From positions 1 through 64,000 of the forward strand of contig JACCVV010000054.1 of the NCBI GenBank assembly GCA_013697955.1: DNA of 64,000 nt, given 5' to 3'. This DNA comes from Tatlockia sp. Lineage in GTDB: Bacteria; Pseudomonadota; Gammaproteobacteria; Legionellales; Legionellaceae. The translations under genes and the position numbers were made by a program. Positions 39,577 through 50,332 of this stretch are shown in pieces (the stretch's first letter is position 1; every line of letters starts with the position of its first letter). Under the pieces are notes generated by a model, which saw nothing but the letters and a program-made list of their open reading frames with translations, had not been told where the DNA came from and ran no database searches.

Positions 39577-39871
39577 GAAAATACAACAAATTTCGAAAAG
39601 CCATTCCCTCCATCAACTCATGCATGCTATTTCCTTGCTGAAAGATGAACAAGAAGCCTTGGCTTTCTTTACCGATTTATGCACACCCGCTGAAATTGAA
39701 GCGATGAGAGATCGCTGGGAAGTTGTTCCCTTACTTCGCCAAGGTCTTCCTTATCGGAGTATTAACGAACAAACTGGCGTTAGTGTAACCACTGTAACTC
39801 GAGTAGCCCGTTCACTCAGCTTAGGTGCTGGAGGCTATAACCTGATTGCAGATAGACTGGAGGAATCGTGA
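39575..39871 (+). CDS. TrpR-like regulator of the YerC/YecD family, coupled to the his operon
   Basis: A 98-residue Trp-repressor-fold protein: helices around LLKDEQEALAFFTDLCTPAEIEAM, then the helix-turn-helix YRSINEQTGVSVTTVTRVARSL (about 61-82). The YerC/YecD subgroup is often found beside histidine genes and has been proposed to regulate them. Here its stop overlaps the hisG GTG start by 4 bases, so it is translationally coupled to the operon it probably controls. An inverted repeat covers its own start codon. Confidence 0.85.
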   Translation: MKIQQISKSHSLHQLMHAISLLKDEQEALAFFTDLCTPAEIEAMRDRWEVVPLLRQGLPYRSINEQTGVSVTTVTRVARSLSLGAGGYNLIADRLEES

Positions 39872-40749
39872 ATACCCGTTTACGTTTAGCAATACAGAAA
39901 AAAGGCCGTTTAGCAAAAGAATCCCTTGATTTACTCGAACGATGCGGCTTGAAATTTCGCCTCAAAGAGAACGCCCTTCTCACTCATGTAGACAATTTTC
40001 CAATCGATTTATTCTTTGTTCGTGATGATGATATACCCACACTGATTTTTGATGGCCTCTGTGATGGAGGAATCGTTGGTGAAAACGTACTTTTCGAAGC
40101 AGAACTTGCTTTTCAATCAAAACATTATGAAACCCTTTTAACCCTTGGAAATTGCCGTTGCCGTTTAGCAATTGCAGTGCCGGCTGACTTTGATTATCAG
40201 AATTCAGGCTCATTGGATGGCAAACGAATTGCGACATCTTATCCACTTTTACTTAAGCAATACCTTGCCAACCAGAAAATCTGTGCCGAAATTCTTGTGC
40301 TTTCCGGTTCTGTCGAAGTGGCACCAAGAATGGGTATGGCTGATGCAATTTGCGATCTTGTTTCAAGCGGCCAAACCCTCGAAGAAAACAAGCTTTTAGA
40401 AGTAGATACCGTTCTCGCTAGTCAGGCTGTATTTATTAAAACTTTAAAACCTGTTAAGACTTATCTCGATGAATTATTCAAAATGTTGAGCCGGCGAATT
40501 CAAGCGGTTCAGCAAGCTACTGAACGAAAATATATTCTTTTTCATGCCCCAAAAAACGCACTTGAACGCATTTGCGAACGTTTGCCAGGCGCTGAATCGC
40601 CAACAGTTATGACACTGCCCGGCAATCCCGACAAGGTCGCTGTCCATGTTGTTTCGAGCGAGGGGGTATTTTGGAATACCCTGGAGACTATCCAATCGCT
40701 TGGCGCCAGCTCTATCTTGGTGCTGCCTATTGAAAAAATGCTGGAGTAA
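39868..40749 (+). CDS. hisG: ATP phosphoribosyltransferase, long form
   Basis: Catalyses the first step of histidine synthesis, joining PRPP and ATP. The 293-residue length and a C-terminal regulatory domain (about 220-293) mark the long, hexameric, histidine-inhibited form that does not need HisZ. The start is GTG inside the end of the TrpR-like gene. Segments RLAIQKKGRLAKESLDLL and DLVSSGQTLEENKL are family signatures. Confidence 0.96.
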   Translation: MNTRLRLAIQKKGRLAKESLDLLERCGLKFRLKENALLTHVDNFPIDLFFVRDDDIPTLIFDGLCDGGIVGENVLFEAELAFQSKHYETLLTLGNCRCRLAIAVPADFDYQNSGSLDGKRIATSYPLLLKQYLANQKICAEILVLSGSVEVAPRMGMADAICDLVSSGQTLEENKLLEVDTVLASQAVFIKTLKPVKTYLDELFKMLSRRIQAVQQATERKYILFHAPKNALERICERLPGAESPTVMTLPGNPDKVAVHVVSSEGVFWNTLETIQSLGASSILVLPIEKMLE

Positions 40750-40752
40750 AGA

Positions 40753-42045
40753 ATGTTAACGATTACCGAGTGGCAATCCTTATCTAAACAAGAAAGGGAA
40801 CAAAAACTAAGCAGACCGCAACAGGCTTGTTCATTGCAAGCTCGCGTTCGAGATATCATTAACGCTGTTAAAAATCGTGGCGACGAGGCCTTGTTTGATT
40901 TTAGCCGAGAGTTTGATCGGATAGATTTAAAGGAACTAAAAGTTCCAGTTGAAAAAATACAAAAGGCTGAAATCAATCAAAAATCAATGAAGGCTTTGAA
41001 ACAAGCAATTGAAAACATCAGAACTTATCATCAGGCAATGATGCCAAGTGAAAAGCGAGTTCAAATAGCAAAGGGTATTATTATCGAAAGGATTTACCGG
41101 CCCATTCAAAAAGTTGGGTTGTATATTCCTGGCGGAAATAATACACCACTTGTTTCGTCAGTACTCATGCAGGCAATACCTGCTGAAGTGGCAGGTTGCC
41201 CCACTAAAATTCTTTGTACGCCACCAAATAGTAAGGGCGAAATCGATTCGAATTTGCTAGTCGCAGCCAGGCTATGTGGAATTGATACTATTTATCAAAT
41301 TGGCGGCGCTCAGGCGATTGCAGCAATGGCTTATGGAACAGAATCCATTAGCAAGATGGATAAATTATTTGGTCCAGGCAATGGTTATGTGACTGAAGCG
41401 AAAATTCAGGTTGCAGCGGATCCAAAAGGCGCAGCTCTCGATTTACCTGCAGGCCCTTCTGAAGTCATGGTTCTTGCTGATGACGAGGCAAATCCCGACT
41501 TTGTTGCTGCCGATTTACTTGCTCAGGCTGAACATGGTATTGATTCCCAGGTCATTTTGATTTGCAAATCTGTTGAGTTTGCAAAAAAGGTAAATCAAAA
41601 AATAACAGACCTACTGCCGAACCTGTCCCGACAGAAAATTATAAAAGACGCCTTGCGCTTTTCGATGATTTTAGTAACCGCAGATAGGAATGAACAAGTG
41701 ACAATAATTAACGATTACGCACCTGAACATTTAATTATCAATCGTAGTGACGCGAATTCCTGGATTGAAGAAATTAGCTCCGCTGGCACTATTTTTCTTG
41801 GCCCTTGGGGTGCTGAGACTTTAGGTGATTATGTCACGGGTTCTAATCATGTTTTACCAACCAACGGTAGCGCTCGTAATCAAAGCGGACTGAGTACTTG
41901 TGATTTTTTGAAAGCCATAAGCGTTCAAAAAATCAGCAAAGAAGGTCTGGAAACGCTTAGCGAAGCAGCACAAACCTTAGCGCTTATTGAAGGTTTAGAC
42001 GCTCACGCCAATGCAATAAAAATTAGATTAAACCTGGAGCCATGA
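40753..42045 (+). CDS. hisD: Histidinol dehydrogenase
   Basis: A 430-residue zinc enzyme oxidising histidinol to histidine in two NAD-linked steps. Family signatures include GLYIPGGNNTPLVSS, the GPGNGYVTEAK loop, DLPAGPSEVMVLAD, and YAPEHLII with the zinc- and substrate-binding Glu-His. It starts 3 bases after hisG and ends 1 base before hisC. Confidence 0.97.
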   Translation: MLTITEWQSLSKQEREQKLSRPQQACSLQARVRDIINAVKNRGDEALFDFSREFDRIDLKELKVPVEKIQKAEINQKSMKALKQAIENIRTYHQAMMPSEKRVQIAKGIIIERIYRPIQKVGLYIPGGNNTPLVSSVLMQAIPAEVAGCPTKILCTPPNSKGEIDSNLLVAARLCGIDTIYQIGGAQAIAAMAYGTESISKMDKLFGPGNGYVTEAKIQVAADPKGAALDLPAGPSEVMVLADDEANPDFVAADLLAQAEHGIDSQVILICKSVEFAKKVNQKITDLLPNLSRQKIIKDALRFSMILVTADRNEQVTIINDYAPEHLIINRSDANSWIEEISSAGTIFLGPWGAETLGDYVTGSNHVLPTNGSARNQSGLSTCDFLKAISVQKISKEGLETLSEAAQTLALIEGLDAHANAIKIRLNLEP

Positions 42046-42046
42046 C

Positions 42047-43099
42047 ATGTCAGTTTTAGATTTAATTCGTCCAGATTTGGTCGAAATGAAAACCTACACG
42101 CCTATCGGTGATGATTTGGACTGTCGTTTACACGCCAATGAATTACCTTGGACGCCGCTTTCTTTGAATAACCTAGCTCTCAATTACTATCCTGACAGGG
42201 CGGAGCAAAATAAATTACAAGCGCAAATTGCCGACTATTATCAGGTAAAAATGGAGGAGCTTTTGATAACCCGAGGCAGCGATGATGCTATCGATTTTTT
42301 AATGCGATTTTTTTTGAGCGCAAGGCAAGATAGTTTTCTACAATGTCCACCAACCTTCCCAATGTATGAATTTTATGCAAGGCTGCAGCAGGTAGAGGTT
42401 ATTAATTGTCCTTTAGAAGAAAAAAATGAGTTTAAAATATCTAAAGAAAAGTTAATCGCTCTTTGGAGACCTAATTGCAAACTCATCATACTTTGCAGTC
42501 CCAATAATCCGACCGGTACATTAATTGATTTAGACACCATCGCCCGTCTTTGTGAGCAATTTAAAAACAAAGCCGCGCTTGTAATCGACGAGGCTTATAT
42601 CGATTTTTCTGAAAGCCCTAGTGCTTCAACCCTACTTTCTCTCTTTGATAATTTAATTGTTTTACGTACCCTATCAAAAGCTCACGGCTTAGCCGGTTTG
42701 CGTTTAGGCGCAATCCTTGCTCAACCTCAATTGATTAAAGCAATGAACAATGCCATTCCACCCTACACGCTCCCTTCAGCAGTTATCAATTTAGCTCAAC
42801 TGGCTTTAAAGGATAAAGAGTGGTTTAGCGTAAAAATCAAATTGATTTTAAAGGAACGAAAACTGCTGATTGTTGAACTTTCAAAGTTATCTTTTATTGA
42901 AAAAATCTATCCCAGCCATGGCAATTTCATTTTAATTGCTAGTGTCCATGCCCAAAATTTGGCTGCATGGTGTAGGGAGAAAGGTATTGCCGTTCGTTAT
43001 TTTTCGGTAGACCCTTTGCAAAAAATGTTGCGGATCACTGTCGGAAATAGCGATCAGAGTCAGCGATTGCTAACTGCCTTCACAAGTTTTAAACCTTAA
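42047..43099 (+). CDS. hisC: Histidinol-phosphate aminotransferase
   Basis: A 350-residue PLP-dependent aminotransferase that makes histidinol phosphate. The PLP-binding Lys lies in [14 protein letters not shown] (about 206-219), and the SPNNPTG and DEAYIDF motifs that contact PLP are intact. It follows hisD by 1 base, and hisB starts 10 bases later. Confidence 0.96.
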   Translation: MSVLDLIRPDLVEMKTYTPIGDDLDCRLHANELPWTPLSLNNLALNYYPDRAEQNKLQAQIADYYQVKMEELLITRGSDDAIDFLMRFFLSARQDSFLQCPPTFPMYEFYARLQQVEVINCPLEEKNEFKISKEKLIALWRPNCKLIILCSPNNPTGTLIDLDTIARLCEQFKNKAALVIDEAYIDFSESPSASTLLSLFDNLIVLRTLSKAHGLAGLRLGAILAQPQLIKAMNNAIPPYTLPSAVINLAQLALKDKEWFSVKIKLILKERKLLIVELSKLSFIEKIYPSHGNFILIASVHAQNLAAWCREKGIAVRYFSVDPLQKMLRITVGNSDQSQRLLTAFTSFKP

Positions 43100-43109
43100 G
43101 AGAATAATT

Positions 43110-44168
43110 ATGCAAAATTATTTGTTTATTGATAGAGACGGCACTCTGGTTGAAGAGCCAGATGATTTTCAGGTTGATAACTTGAATAAAATAAAGCTTT
43201 TGCCAAAGGTTATTCCGGCTTTATTAACCCTTGTTAAAGCAGGTTTTAAATTGATTATGGTTAGCAATCAGGATGGTTTGGGGACAAAGGCCTTTTCGCA
43301 AGATTCTTTTCAAGAATGTAATGATTTCATCTTAAGGCTTTTTAGTTCTCAAGGAATTGAGTTTGCAGAGGTTTTTATTTGTCCCCATTTTCTCGAAGAC
43401 AACTGCAATTGCCGTAAACCAAAAACTGGTTTGCTTGATGATTTTTTGTCGCAAAATACGTTCAATAAAGATAATTCCTGGGTTATTGGCGATAGAGAAA
43501 CGGATAAGGAATTGGCAGCTAACCTCGGTATTTCCTTTCTTCTCATTTCTAAAAATCATGAGTGGCAAGAATTGTCGAGGGTGATTTTGTCTAAGCAACG
43601 CTCAGCCGTAATTAAAAGGCAAACTAAAGAAACCCATATTGAACTGGTTTTAAACATAGATTCCGATGAGGAAAGCTCGATCATAACGCCGATTGGATTT
43701 TTCAGTCATATGCTTGAGCAAGTCGCTAAACATGGTGGTTTTTGTTTGAAACTTGAAGCGAAAGGTGATGTTGAAGTCGATGAACATCACCTTATCGAAG
43801 ATACCGCCATCGCCCTCGGTGAGGCTTTTAAAAAAGCTTTAGGCGAAAAATGGGGGCTTGCTCGCTATGGTTTTACTTTACCGATGGATGAAGCCCTTGC
43901 CACAGTAGCCATTGATCTCTGCGGAAGAAGCTATTGTATTTTTGAAGGCAAATTCACCAGAGAACGGGTTGGCGGCATGGCTACGGAAATGGTTCCGCAT
44001 TTCTTTAACTCCTTTGCTTCCAGCTTAGGCGCTACCTTGCATATTCAGGTCAAAGGTGAAAATCACCACCACATGATTGAAGCTTGTTTTAAAGCTTTGG
44101 GTCGTGCGCTTCGCCAAGCTTGTATCATTGCAGATAATAGCCTGCCTTCAACCAAGGGGATTCTATGA
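43110..44168 (+). CDS. hisB: Bifunctional histidinol-phosphatase / imidazoleglycerol-phosphate dehydratase
   Basis: This 352-residue fusion performs two steps. The N-terminal HAD phosphatase carries [12 protein letters not shown] (about 5-16) and the Cys-rich zinc loop [15 protein letters not shown]. The C-terminal IGP dehydratase (about 165-352) carries the metal motif [16 protein letters not shown] and a second HH segment [15 protein letters not shown]. The fused form is usual in gammaproteobacteria. hisH overlaps its end by 4 bases. Confidence 0.97.
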   Translation: MQNYLFIDRDGTLVEEPDDFQVDNLNKIKLLPKVIPALLTLVKAGFKLIMVSNQDGLGTKAFSQDSFQECNDFILRLFSSQGIEFAEVFICPHFLEDNCNCRKPKTGLLDDFLSQNTFNKDNSWVIGDRETDKELAANLGISFLLISKNHEWQELSRVILSKQRSAVIKRQTKETHIELVLNIDSDEESSIITPIGFFSHMLEQVAKHGGFCLKLEAKGDVEVDEHHLIEDTAIALGEAFKKALGEKWGLARYGFTLPMDEALATVAIDLCGRSYCIFEGKFTRERVGGMATEMVPHFFNSFASSLGATLHIQVKGENHHHMIEACFKALGRALRQACIIADNSLPSTKGIL

Positions 44169-44764
44169 TTGCTGTCATTGATGTCACTGGAAATAACCTA
44201 AGCTCCTTAACGAATGCCATTAAACGTTTAGGCTATGACTTTCAGTTAACACACGCCGTTGACGATTTAAATAATGCAAGCCATGTCATTTTGCCGGGCG
44301 TTGGAGCTGCACCTGCAGCAATGCGAGCTTTAAGAGAAAATCAATTAGTGGACAGTCTTCGTGAAATGAAAAAGCCTCTCTTAGGTATTTGCCTGGGCAT
44401 GCAATTATTATTTGAATCGACAGAAGAAGGTAACGTAGAGGCTTTAAATATTATTCCGGGTCGAATTAAACGTCTACCTTCTATTACTGAACATCCAGTT
44501 CCACACATGGGTTGGTCAAGACTTAACTGGAAACAAGAATCAGATCTTTCACAAGGGTTGAATGATCAGGACTACTTTTATTTTGTTCATAGTTATGCTG
44601 CTTTGGAAACCGATTTTGCGCTTGCTAGCTGTCAATATAGCGCTCAATTTAGTGCAATAGTTCAACATGAAAATGTTATTGGCATGCAGTTTCACCCGGA
44701 AAAGTCTGCGTTGACTGGACTTAAATTACTCGATAATTTTTTGAAAATGGAGGAAATATGCTAA
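44165..44764 (+). CDS. hisH: Imidazole glycerol phosphate synthase, glutaminase subunit
   Basis: This 199-residue class I amidotransferase supplies ammonia to HisF. The nucleophile Cys is in [12 protein letters not shown] and the His-Glu pair in MQFHPEKS. It overlaps hisB by 4 bases and hisA by 7, consistent with tight coupling. Confidence 0.96.
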   Translation: MIAVIDVTGNNLSSLTNAIKRLGYDFQLTHAVDDLNNASHVILPGVGAAPAAMRALRENQLVDSLREMKKPLLGICLGMQLLFESTEEGNVEALNIIPGRIKRLPSITEHPVPHMGWSRLNWKQESDLSQGLNDQDYFYFVHSYAALETDFALASCQYSAQFSAIVQHENVIGMQFHPEKSALTGLKLLDNFLKMEEIC

Positions 44765-45483
44765 TTATTCCTGCGATCGATTTACGGCAAGGCCAATGCG
44801 TTCGCCTGCGAAGAGGCCTCTTTAATGAGCTATCTATTTATGATCAAACGCCAGTTACCTTAGCCCAAAAGTATGCTCTGCAAGGGGCTAACCGCTTGCA
44901 CGTTGTTGATTTAGATGGCGCAAAGTGTGGGACCATTCAACAACTAGAATTAATTAAAGCATTGCGAGAAGCGAATCTTTGTCTTCAGGTCGGCGGTGGA
45001 ATCCGTAGTCTTGAAACGACTAAAGCCTGTCTTGAAGCAGGTTTTGAAAGACTGGTCATTGGCTCTATCGCAGTAACTAATCCTGAATTAACCGATCAAA
45101 TTATCAATTTGGCCTCAGCTGAACGCATTATTTTGGCTCTTGATGTGCATATTGAAAACAATATTCCAAAAGCTGCAATTAACGGCTGGCAAACCACAAC
45201 AGAGTCTACTCTTTGGGATCTGGTTAATTATTATCAAGAACGTGGAATCACTCAAATTCTTTGTACTGATATAGCAAGCGACGGGATGATGAACGGTCCC
45301 AATTTTGATCTTTATAAAGAAGCGCTAATCCAGTTTCCACAAATGCAATGGCAGGCTTCGGGTGGAATTCGGGATGTAAATGATCTCGAACAACTCTCTT
45401 CCATCGGCTTAGCCGCAGCAATTTTGGGTCGCATGCTTTATGAAAGCGACTTTAATCTTTCCTCCTATTTGGCGAGGCAATAA
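44758..45483 (+). CDS. hisA: ProFAR isomerase
   Basis: A 241-residue (beta/alpha)8-barrel isomerase. [14 protein letters not shown] holds the catalytic base Asp; VGGGIRS and [11 protein letters not shown] are phosphate-binding and catalytic loops repeated in both barrel halves. It starts within hisH, and hisF follows after 2 bases. Confidence 0.96.
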   Translation: MLIIPAIDLRQGQCVRLRRGLFNELSIYDQTPVTLAQKYALQGANRLHVVDLDGAKCGTIQQLELIKALREANLCLQVGGGIRSLETTKACLEAGFERLVIGSIAVTNPELTDQIINLASAERIILALDVHIENNIPKAAINGWQTTTESTLWDLVNYYQERGITQILCTDIASDGMMNGPNFDLYKEALIQFPQMQWQASGGIRDVNDLEQLSSIGLAAAILGRMLYESDFNLSSYLARQ

Positions 45484-45485
45484 TT

Positions 45486-46253
45486 ATGGTAGCCAAACGA
45501 ATTATCCCCTGCCTTGATGTTTGTGATAACCAGGTTGTCAAAGGTATAAAATTTCGAAATCACCGTATTGTTGGCAATATATTAGAGCTTGCCAAAACCT
45601 ATTCATTGATGGGAGCTGATGAATTGGTTTTCTATGATATTAAAGCCTCTTCTTCGCAAAAAAGTGTTTGCCCACAGTGGATTAGTCAAATTGCTGAAAC
45701 CATTAACATCCCCTTTACAGTAGCAGGCGGAATTCGTTCTATAGAAAATGCCAGAACTGTTTTGCGAGCCGGCGCTGATAAAATATCAATCAACAGCCCA
45801 GCTTTGGAAAATCCGGATTTAATAAATGAACTAAGTGCAGAGTTCGGCAATCAATGTGTGGTCATTGGGATAGATAGCCAATGGTTGAACGATAATTATT
45901 ATGTCTATCAATACACAGGCGATGAATCTAAAAGTCAAAACTCAAAGCGTAGAACGCTTGAGTGGATTGAGGAAGTTCAAGCTCGAGGTGCTGGCGAAAT
46001 TGTACTTAATTGTATGCAGGCCGACGGCGTTCGCGAGGGCTATGACTTAAATCAATTGCTTTTAGTTCGTGATAAAACTCAAGTCCCCTTGATAGCGTCT
46101 GGCGGGGCCGGCAAGGTTGACGATTTTGTCGAAGTATTTCTCAAAACCAAGATTAGTGGCGCTCTGGCTGCTTCGGTTTTCCATGATAAAATTTTGTCAA
46201 TTAACGAAATTAAACAGAAACTGAAAGAGAACAATATTGAGGTGAGATTATGA
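45486..46253 (+). CDS. hisF: Imidazole glycerol phosphate synthase, cyclase subunit
   Basis: This 255-residue barrel enzyme forms IGP and AICAR using HisH ammonia. [14 protein letters not shown] (catalytic Asp), VAGGIRS, and [14 protein letters not shown] (second catalytic Asp; DG is invariant) are in place. The opening KRIIPCLDV is canonical. hisI starts inside its stop. Confidence 0.96.
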   Translation: MVAKRIIPCLDVCDNQVVKGIKFRNHRIVGNILELAKTYSLMGADELVFYDIKASSSQKSVCPQWISQIAETINIPFTVAGGIRSIENARTVLRAGADKISINSPALENPDLINELSAEFGNQCVVIGIDSQWLNDNYYVYQYTGDESKSQNSKRRTLEWIEEVQARGAGEIVLNCMQADGVREGYDLNQLLLVRDKTQVPLIASGGAGKVDDFVEVFLKTKISGALAASVFHDKILSINEIKQKLKENNIEVRL

Positions 46254-46870
46254 ATGATTTCAATTCAAGCGAACTTGATTGGCAAAAGATGCAAGGATTA
46301 ATTCCTGCCATTATTCAACATGCAAAGACCGGTGAAGTGTTAATGTTAGGCTATATGAACCAGGAAGCGCTTAAAGCAACTCTCGAAAGCAAACTGGTCA
46401 CCTTTTACAGCCGCAGCAAGGAGCGGTTATGGGTAAAGGGCGAAACATCAGGAAACTGTCTTACACTTGAATCAATTTCTCTGGATTGCGATGCAGATAG
46501 TTTATTAATACAGGTGAGTCCGGGAGGCCCTGTCTGTCATCTGGGGTTTAACAGTTGTTTTCAACAGATGCCCTTAGCTCCACTTGGTTTTTTAGATAAG
46601 TTAATCCAAGTCATTGATGAGCGGGCAAAAGATATTCGGTTCACCAGCTATACCGCTCAACTTTTAGACTCAGGAATTAATCGCTGCGCTCAAAAAGTTG
46701 GCGAAGAAGCTGTAGAGACGGTTATTGCCGCAGTTAGCAAAAACCGTGAAGAATTGATCAATGAAGCCTCGGATTTAATTTTTCATTTACTAGTACTGCT
46801 TAAAGCCTGTGAATTACCTTTTTACGAGTTAATTGACTGTCTACAAAAACGTCACGAAAAAGACCTCTAA
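46250..46870 (+). CDS. hisI: Bifunctional phosphoribosyl-AMP cyclohydrolase / phosphoribosyl-ATP pyrophosphatase
   Basis: This 206-residue fusion catalyses the second and third pathway steps. The N-terminal HisI domain has [10 protein letters not shown], the metal loop DCDADSLL and the zinc motif CHLGFNSCF, where Leu replaces the more usual Thr. The C-terminal HisE domain (about 115-206) has the [12 protein letters not shown] and [14 protein letters not shown] helices. It is last in the operon; its stop overlaps convergent rlmI by 4 bases. Confidence 0.95.
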   Translation: MNDFNSSELDWQKMQGLIPAIIQHAKTGEVLMLGYMNQEALKATLESKLVTFYSRSKERLWVKGETSGNCLTLESISLDCDADSLLIQVSPGGPVCHLGFNSCFQQMPLAPLGFLDKLIQVIDERAKDIRFTSYTAQLLDSGINRCAQKVGEEAVETVIAAVSKNREELINEASDLIFHLLVLLKACELPFYELIDCLQKRHEKDL

Positions 46871-48042
46871 AGCACTGCTAATAATACCGCTGTTAAATAA
46901 TTACCCTCGGGAAAAGCGCTCAACGTAGGATGACAGCTCGAGGGTCCGTAAATTCCCAGTATACGAGCCTGTTTTCCGGAATTTTGAGCCTGCGAACTAA
47001 TTAAGGCGGTAAACTCTTGCGCCGATAAGGCCGATGAGCAATTACAGGTCAGCAGTAAGGAGCCAGAACGCATCGATTTAAAAACTTGACTATGCAAAAA
47101 GCGATAATATTTTTTCGCTCTATCCAAATGCTGCTGGGAGGGAACCAATTTTGGTGGATCAAGGATGATTAAATCATACTCACCCGCACGCTCTAAATAA
47201 TCACGCGCATCGGCTTCGATAAATTCGATATTATCAAGGCCATTTAAGACAGCATTTTGTTGGGCCTGGCTAATTGCATTTTGGGAACTGTCTACAGCAG
47301 TGACTTTGCTGGCACCTGCTTTGGCTGCATGTAAAGCAAATCCGCCGGTATAGGAATAAAGGTCAAGCACTCGCTTTCCTTTAGCTAAAGCGGCAATGCG
47401 CTGGTGATTTTCACGTTGATCCAGGAATAATCCTGTTTTTTGTGCCTGAGAAAAATCAACCTGATAGAAAATTCCGGCTTCTAGCACCTTCGCAGATTGG
47501 GCTACTTGCTGCTCAATTTCTTCATGCCAACCATCTTGAGCCAAGGGTTTTTTTTGAGCTAACCAAAGAATTTCTTCATTAGGCAAAAGTGTCTGGATGG
47601 CTTCTTTAATCGTTTTCTTATTTTCCTCCACCCAATAGGCAGAACTTGAGACAACCGAAATCTGATTAAAACGGTCAATAGTCAAACCCGATAAGCCATC
47701 GGCTTCACTATTAAATAATCGATAAGCGGTCGTATATTCATTAGGAAGATTTATACTTTGACGCAAAGAAAGCGCCTGCGACAAACGATAATCAATGATT
47801 GAGGAAAACGATTTTTTGTCAAAATCCTCGCTACCCTGCGCTAAAACCCGCACACGATAAAGTGAATGTTCGTTAAAAACACCGGTCGCTAAATATTCGC
47901 CCTCTTCACTAAAAACATCGACTAAACATCCTGTTTGTAAATTTCCTTTAGATTTTGAAATTGCCTTGGGAAATATCCAGGGGTGGCCTCGTCGCACCGC
48001 GTTTTGCTTGATTTTATGAAGATAAACAGTTGATCTATTCAT
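46867..48042 (-). CDS. rlmI: 23S rRNA (cytosine-5-)-methyltransferase, RlmI type
   Basis: A 391-residue methyltransferase with an N-terminal PUA domain (RRGHPWIFPKAI), an EEHE-like middle, and a class I SAM-binding fold: GKRVLDLYSYTGGFALHAA (motif I), EADARDYL, and DLIILDPPKLVPS (motif IV). A Cys in LLTCNCSSAL is the likely catalytic nucleophile. E. coli RlmI methylates C1962 of 23S rRNA. Convergent with hisI. Confidence 0.92.
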   Translation of the reverse strand: MNRSTVYLHKIKQNAVRRGHPWIFPKAISKSKGNLQTGCLVDVFSEEGEYLATGVFNEHSLYRVRVLAQGSEDFDKKSFSSIIDYRLSQALSLRQSINLPNEYTTAYRLFNSEADGLSGLTIDRFNQISVVSSSAYWVEENKKTIKEAIQTLLPNEEILWLAQKKPLAQDGWHEEIEQQVAQSAKVLEAGIFYQVDFSQAQKTGLFLDQRENHQRIAALAKGKRVLDLYSYTGGFALHAAKAGASKVTAVDSSQNAISQAQQNAVLNGLDNIEFIEADARDYLERAGEYDLIILDPPKLVPSQQHLDRAKKYYRFLHSQVFKSMRSGSLLLTCNCSSALSAQEFTALISSQAQNSGKQARILGIYGPSSCHPTLSAFPEGNYLTAVLLAVL

Positions 48043-48270
48043 TGCAGAAAGCCATAGGTATTCATTTGTAAAAGTGGCGGCGAGTATAAACTTTAACTGC
48101 TCTCAATTCCAGAAATTAACTTTTTATATAAGAATCGCTATTAACTGCTGTAATGGTCAAGGGAAATCCTTTCTTTAAAAGGTTTGTATCCGCTGACAAA
48201 CAGCGGACTTAGATGACAAAATAATTGACTTATTTAATAGTTTATAATTCTTCACCTATTAAGGACGACT

Positions 48271-49086
48271 CTAAAAAGTGATTCTGGAATCCATAGGAGC
48301 ATCCCCGTTCAGCAGTGTTTGAATTTCAGAGGTTTCTTTAACAAATGGTTGTCTGGGTTTGAAAGCTGCGTAGGAATCAATAATTGTTTCTACTGCTATT
48401 TGCGAATCCGTTTCCCTCTTAAAATAGGAATAGTACATGCCTTGGCATTTCTTTAAGGTCACATACTCAGCAGATTGTTTAAATTCATTTATATAGTTGC
48501 TCATTTCTTGAGATACTTGGTGTACTCCCACTTCCTCTTTTTTAACGGCTATTTCTTCAAGCTTATGTCGAAAATTCATGAGAATTGCAGTTTTAAGTTC
48601 ATCGCCCTGCAGACCTTCATAACCATTCACTTCGCCAAGTGAATATTTATGCCATCTACTTGAAGCTAAACTCAAACTGGCTCCGACATAATGAAGGGAA
48701 TCTTTTAACTTTCGCTCAATTAGAGTAACCAATTCTGTATGCTCATTAGAAGAATGTCCTCTTAGAACTTCTAGAAAGAATTTGGCCACCTTATAAGATG
48801 AATAATTAAAGTGATTTACAATCGCTGTTTTATTTTCATGATTTGACCACGAATTTAAAAAGTTGGCTCTAATAGCTATTTCTGAATATTTATTTTTAAA
48901 TAGGCAAAACTCCATTAACTCGTTAGCTTCAACCCAACTAAGTTGGTTGCCACTGTTTTTCTTTGATCGAATCTTTTCCATTTTTGCATTTAATGCGTAC
49001 AAACTTAAATTAAAATTAGATGAGGTAAGATTACGATAGGGTAAATTTAAATATTTACAAAATTCATCATAGTAGAAATTAGCCAT
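48271..49086 (-). CDS. Hypothetical protein, predicted soluble and helical
   Basis: Not recognised. The 271-residue product starts MANFYYDEF; GGAG sits about 8 bases before this ATG, while a TTG seven codons upstream lacks one. There is no signal peptide or transmembrane segment. It is mostly helical by composition, with a Lys/Glu-rich region near 180-200. Base composition is AT-rich like the effector genes and unlike neighbouring rlmI and rdgC. It sits alone between core genes, so an effector or acquired gene is possible. Confidence 0.5.
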   Translation of the reverse strand: MANFYYDEFCKYLNLPYRNLTSSNFNLSLYALNAKMEKIRSKKNSGNQLSWVEANELMEFCLFKNKYSEIAIRANFLNSWSNHENKTAIVNHFNYSSYKVAKFFLEVLRGHSSNEHTELVTLIERKLKDSLHYVGASLSLASSRWHKYSLGEVNGYEGLQGDELKTAILMNFRHKLEEIAVKKEEVGVHQVSQEMSNYINEFKQSAEYVTLKKCQGMYYSYFKRETDSQIAVETIIDSYAAFKPRQPFVKETSEIQTLLNGDAPMDSRITF

Positions 49087-49359
49087 CTTTGGGCTCCAAA
49101 CAGTCAAATATAGCCATTATAATCAAAATATATTAAGCCAATATTAAGGCTTTAGCGCGATCAATTAGACAATGGATAATAAATAATCAATTAATGACGC
49201 TTATTAAACCCATATTTGTTTGTTATTGGGGTTATTAGGGATTAGCCCTTTAATTTTTAATTTAATATTTAAAACCTCATCAATAAACTATCACTAATAT
49301 CAGCTTTCGACATCAATATAAACATGCTAGCATCAGCCTTTTGTTTTAAAGGACTGGAT

Positions 49360-50295
49360 ATGTGGTTTAATAACGCGCTTGTTTATAAATATGATCTTAA
49401 AGAAGAGGTTGATCTTAACGAATTACTTGTTGCAGATGCATTGAAACCCTGCCCTCCGCATGCTCGCTTCATTTATGGCTGGCTGCCAAATTTTGCAGAT
49501 GAACTCGTCATGGAAGTGGCGGGTTGTTCTTTGATTTGTTTAGGCAAAGAGGAGCGGATTTTGCCGCGTGGTGTTATTAAGCGTATGTTGGCAGAACGGG
49601 TACAAGCGATTGAAACACAACAAGGGCGCCAACTTAAACGAACTGAAAAAGCGCAAATGGCTGAAGATCTTGAATTTGAATTACTGCCAAAATCGTTTTG
49701 TGTACAAAAAAGATTACCTGCTTTATTAGATTCAGTATCGAAGCGCTTGATTATTAATGCCTCATCGAACAATCAGGCTTCCCAACTTATTTCCTTATTG
49801 CGTAAATCGATTCCCGGCATTTCGATTGAGCCTATTAATTATCATGAAAATTTAGCACTGCGTTTTGCGCAATGGTTATCTAATCCTGAACTTATTCCTC
49901 CCGCTTTTCAATTGGCTTCAGATTGCTTGCTGTTTTCCCTTGATGATGAAAAGAAACGCTTTAATTGCAAAGGCTATGAATTGCCTGCACAGGAAATACT
50001 TACCCTTCTTTCACAAGATTTGGTTGCTGCAGAAATATCTCTTATTTGGAAAGAGCGGATCCAGTTTACCCTTAGTCATGATCTGGTATTTAAACGGCTT
50101 AAAAGCCTGGACTATTTAGTGGATGAATTTGCTGAAATCCAAAAACTGGAAGAAGAATATCAACAACGGGATGCATCTCTGGCTTTATTAAGTGGGGAAT
50201 TGCGTGAATTGATTAATGATTTAGACGCAGGACTGGTAAAAATTGCTGAGAAAGAAGAAGCTATTGCTTTAGGTGAGGAGCTTTTACCGGCTTGA
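49360..50295 (+). CDS. rdgC: Recombination-associated protein RdgC
   Basis: A 311-residue RdgC, a ring-shaped DNA-binding protein that limits RecA activity. The start MWFNNALVYKY is the family start with AAAGGA upstream; the frame opens 12 codons earlier. Typical segments include PHARFIYGWLP, ERILPRGVIKRML and the KEERILP surface. A terminator-like hairpin follows. Confidence 0.94.
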   Translation: MWFNNALVYKYDLKEEVDLNELLVADALKPCPPHARFIYGWLPNFADELVMEVAGCSLICLGKEERILPRGVIKRMLAERVQAIETQQGRQLKRTEKAQMAEDLEFELLPKSFCVQKRLPALLDSVSKRLIINASSNNQASQLISLLRKSIPGISIEPINYHENLALRFAQWLSNPELIPPAFQLASDCLLFSLDDEKKRFNCKGYELPAQEILTLLSQDLVAAEISLIWKERIQFTLSHDLVFKRLKSLDYLVDEFAEIQKLEEEYQQRDASLALLSGELRELINDLDAGLVKIAEKEEAIALGEELLPA

Positions 50296-50300
50296 AATGA

Positions 50301-50332
50301 AAATGCCCTGACCTTATTTTGCCAGGGCATTT
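50301..50332 (+). terminator. Terminator after rdgC
   Basis: AAATGCCCTG pairs perfectly with CAGGGCATTT around a 12-base loop. The T tail is short, but the stem starts just past the stop codon. Confidence 0.55.

Noticed and set aside
48189-48207. Hairpin TCCGCTG/CAGCGGA between rlmI and the unknown gene
   Set aside because: A perfect 7-bp stem, but no T tract on either strand close enough to call a terminator with confidence.
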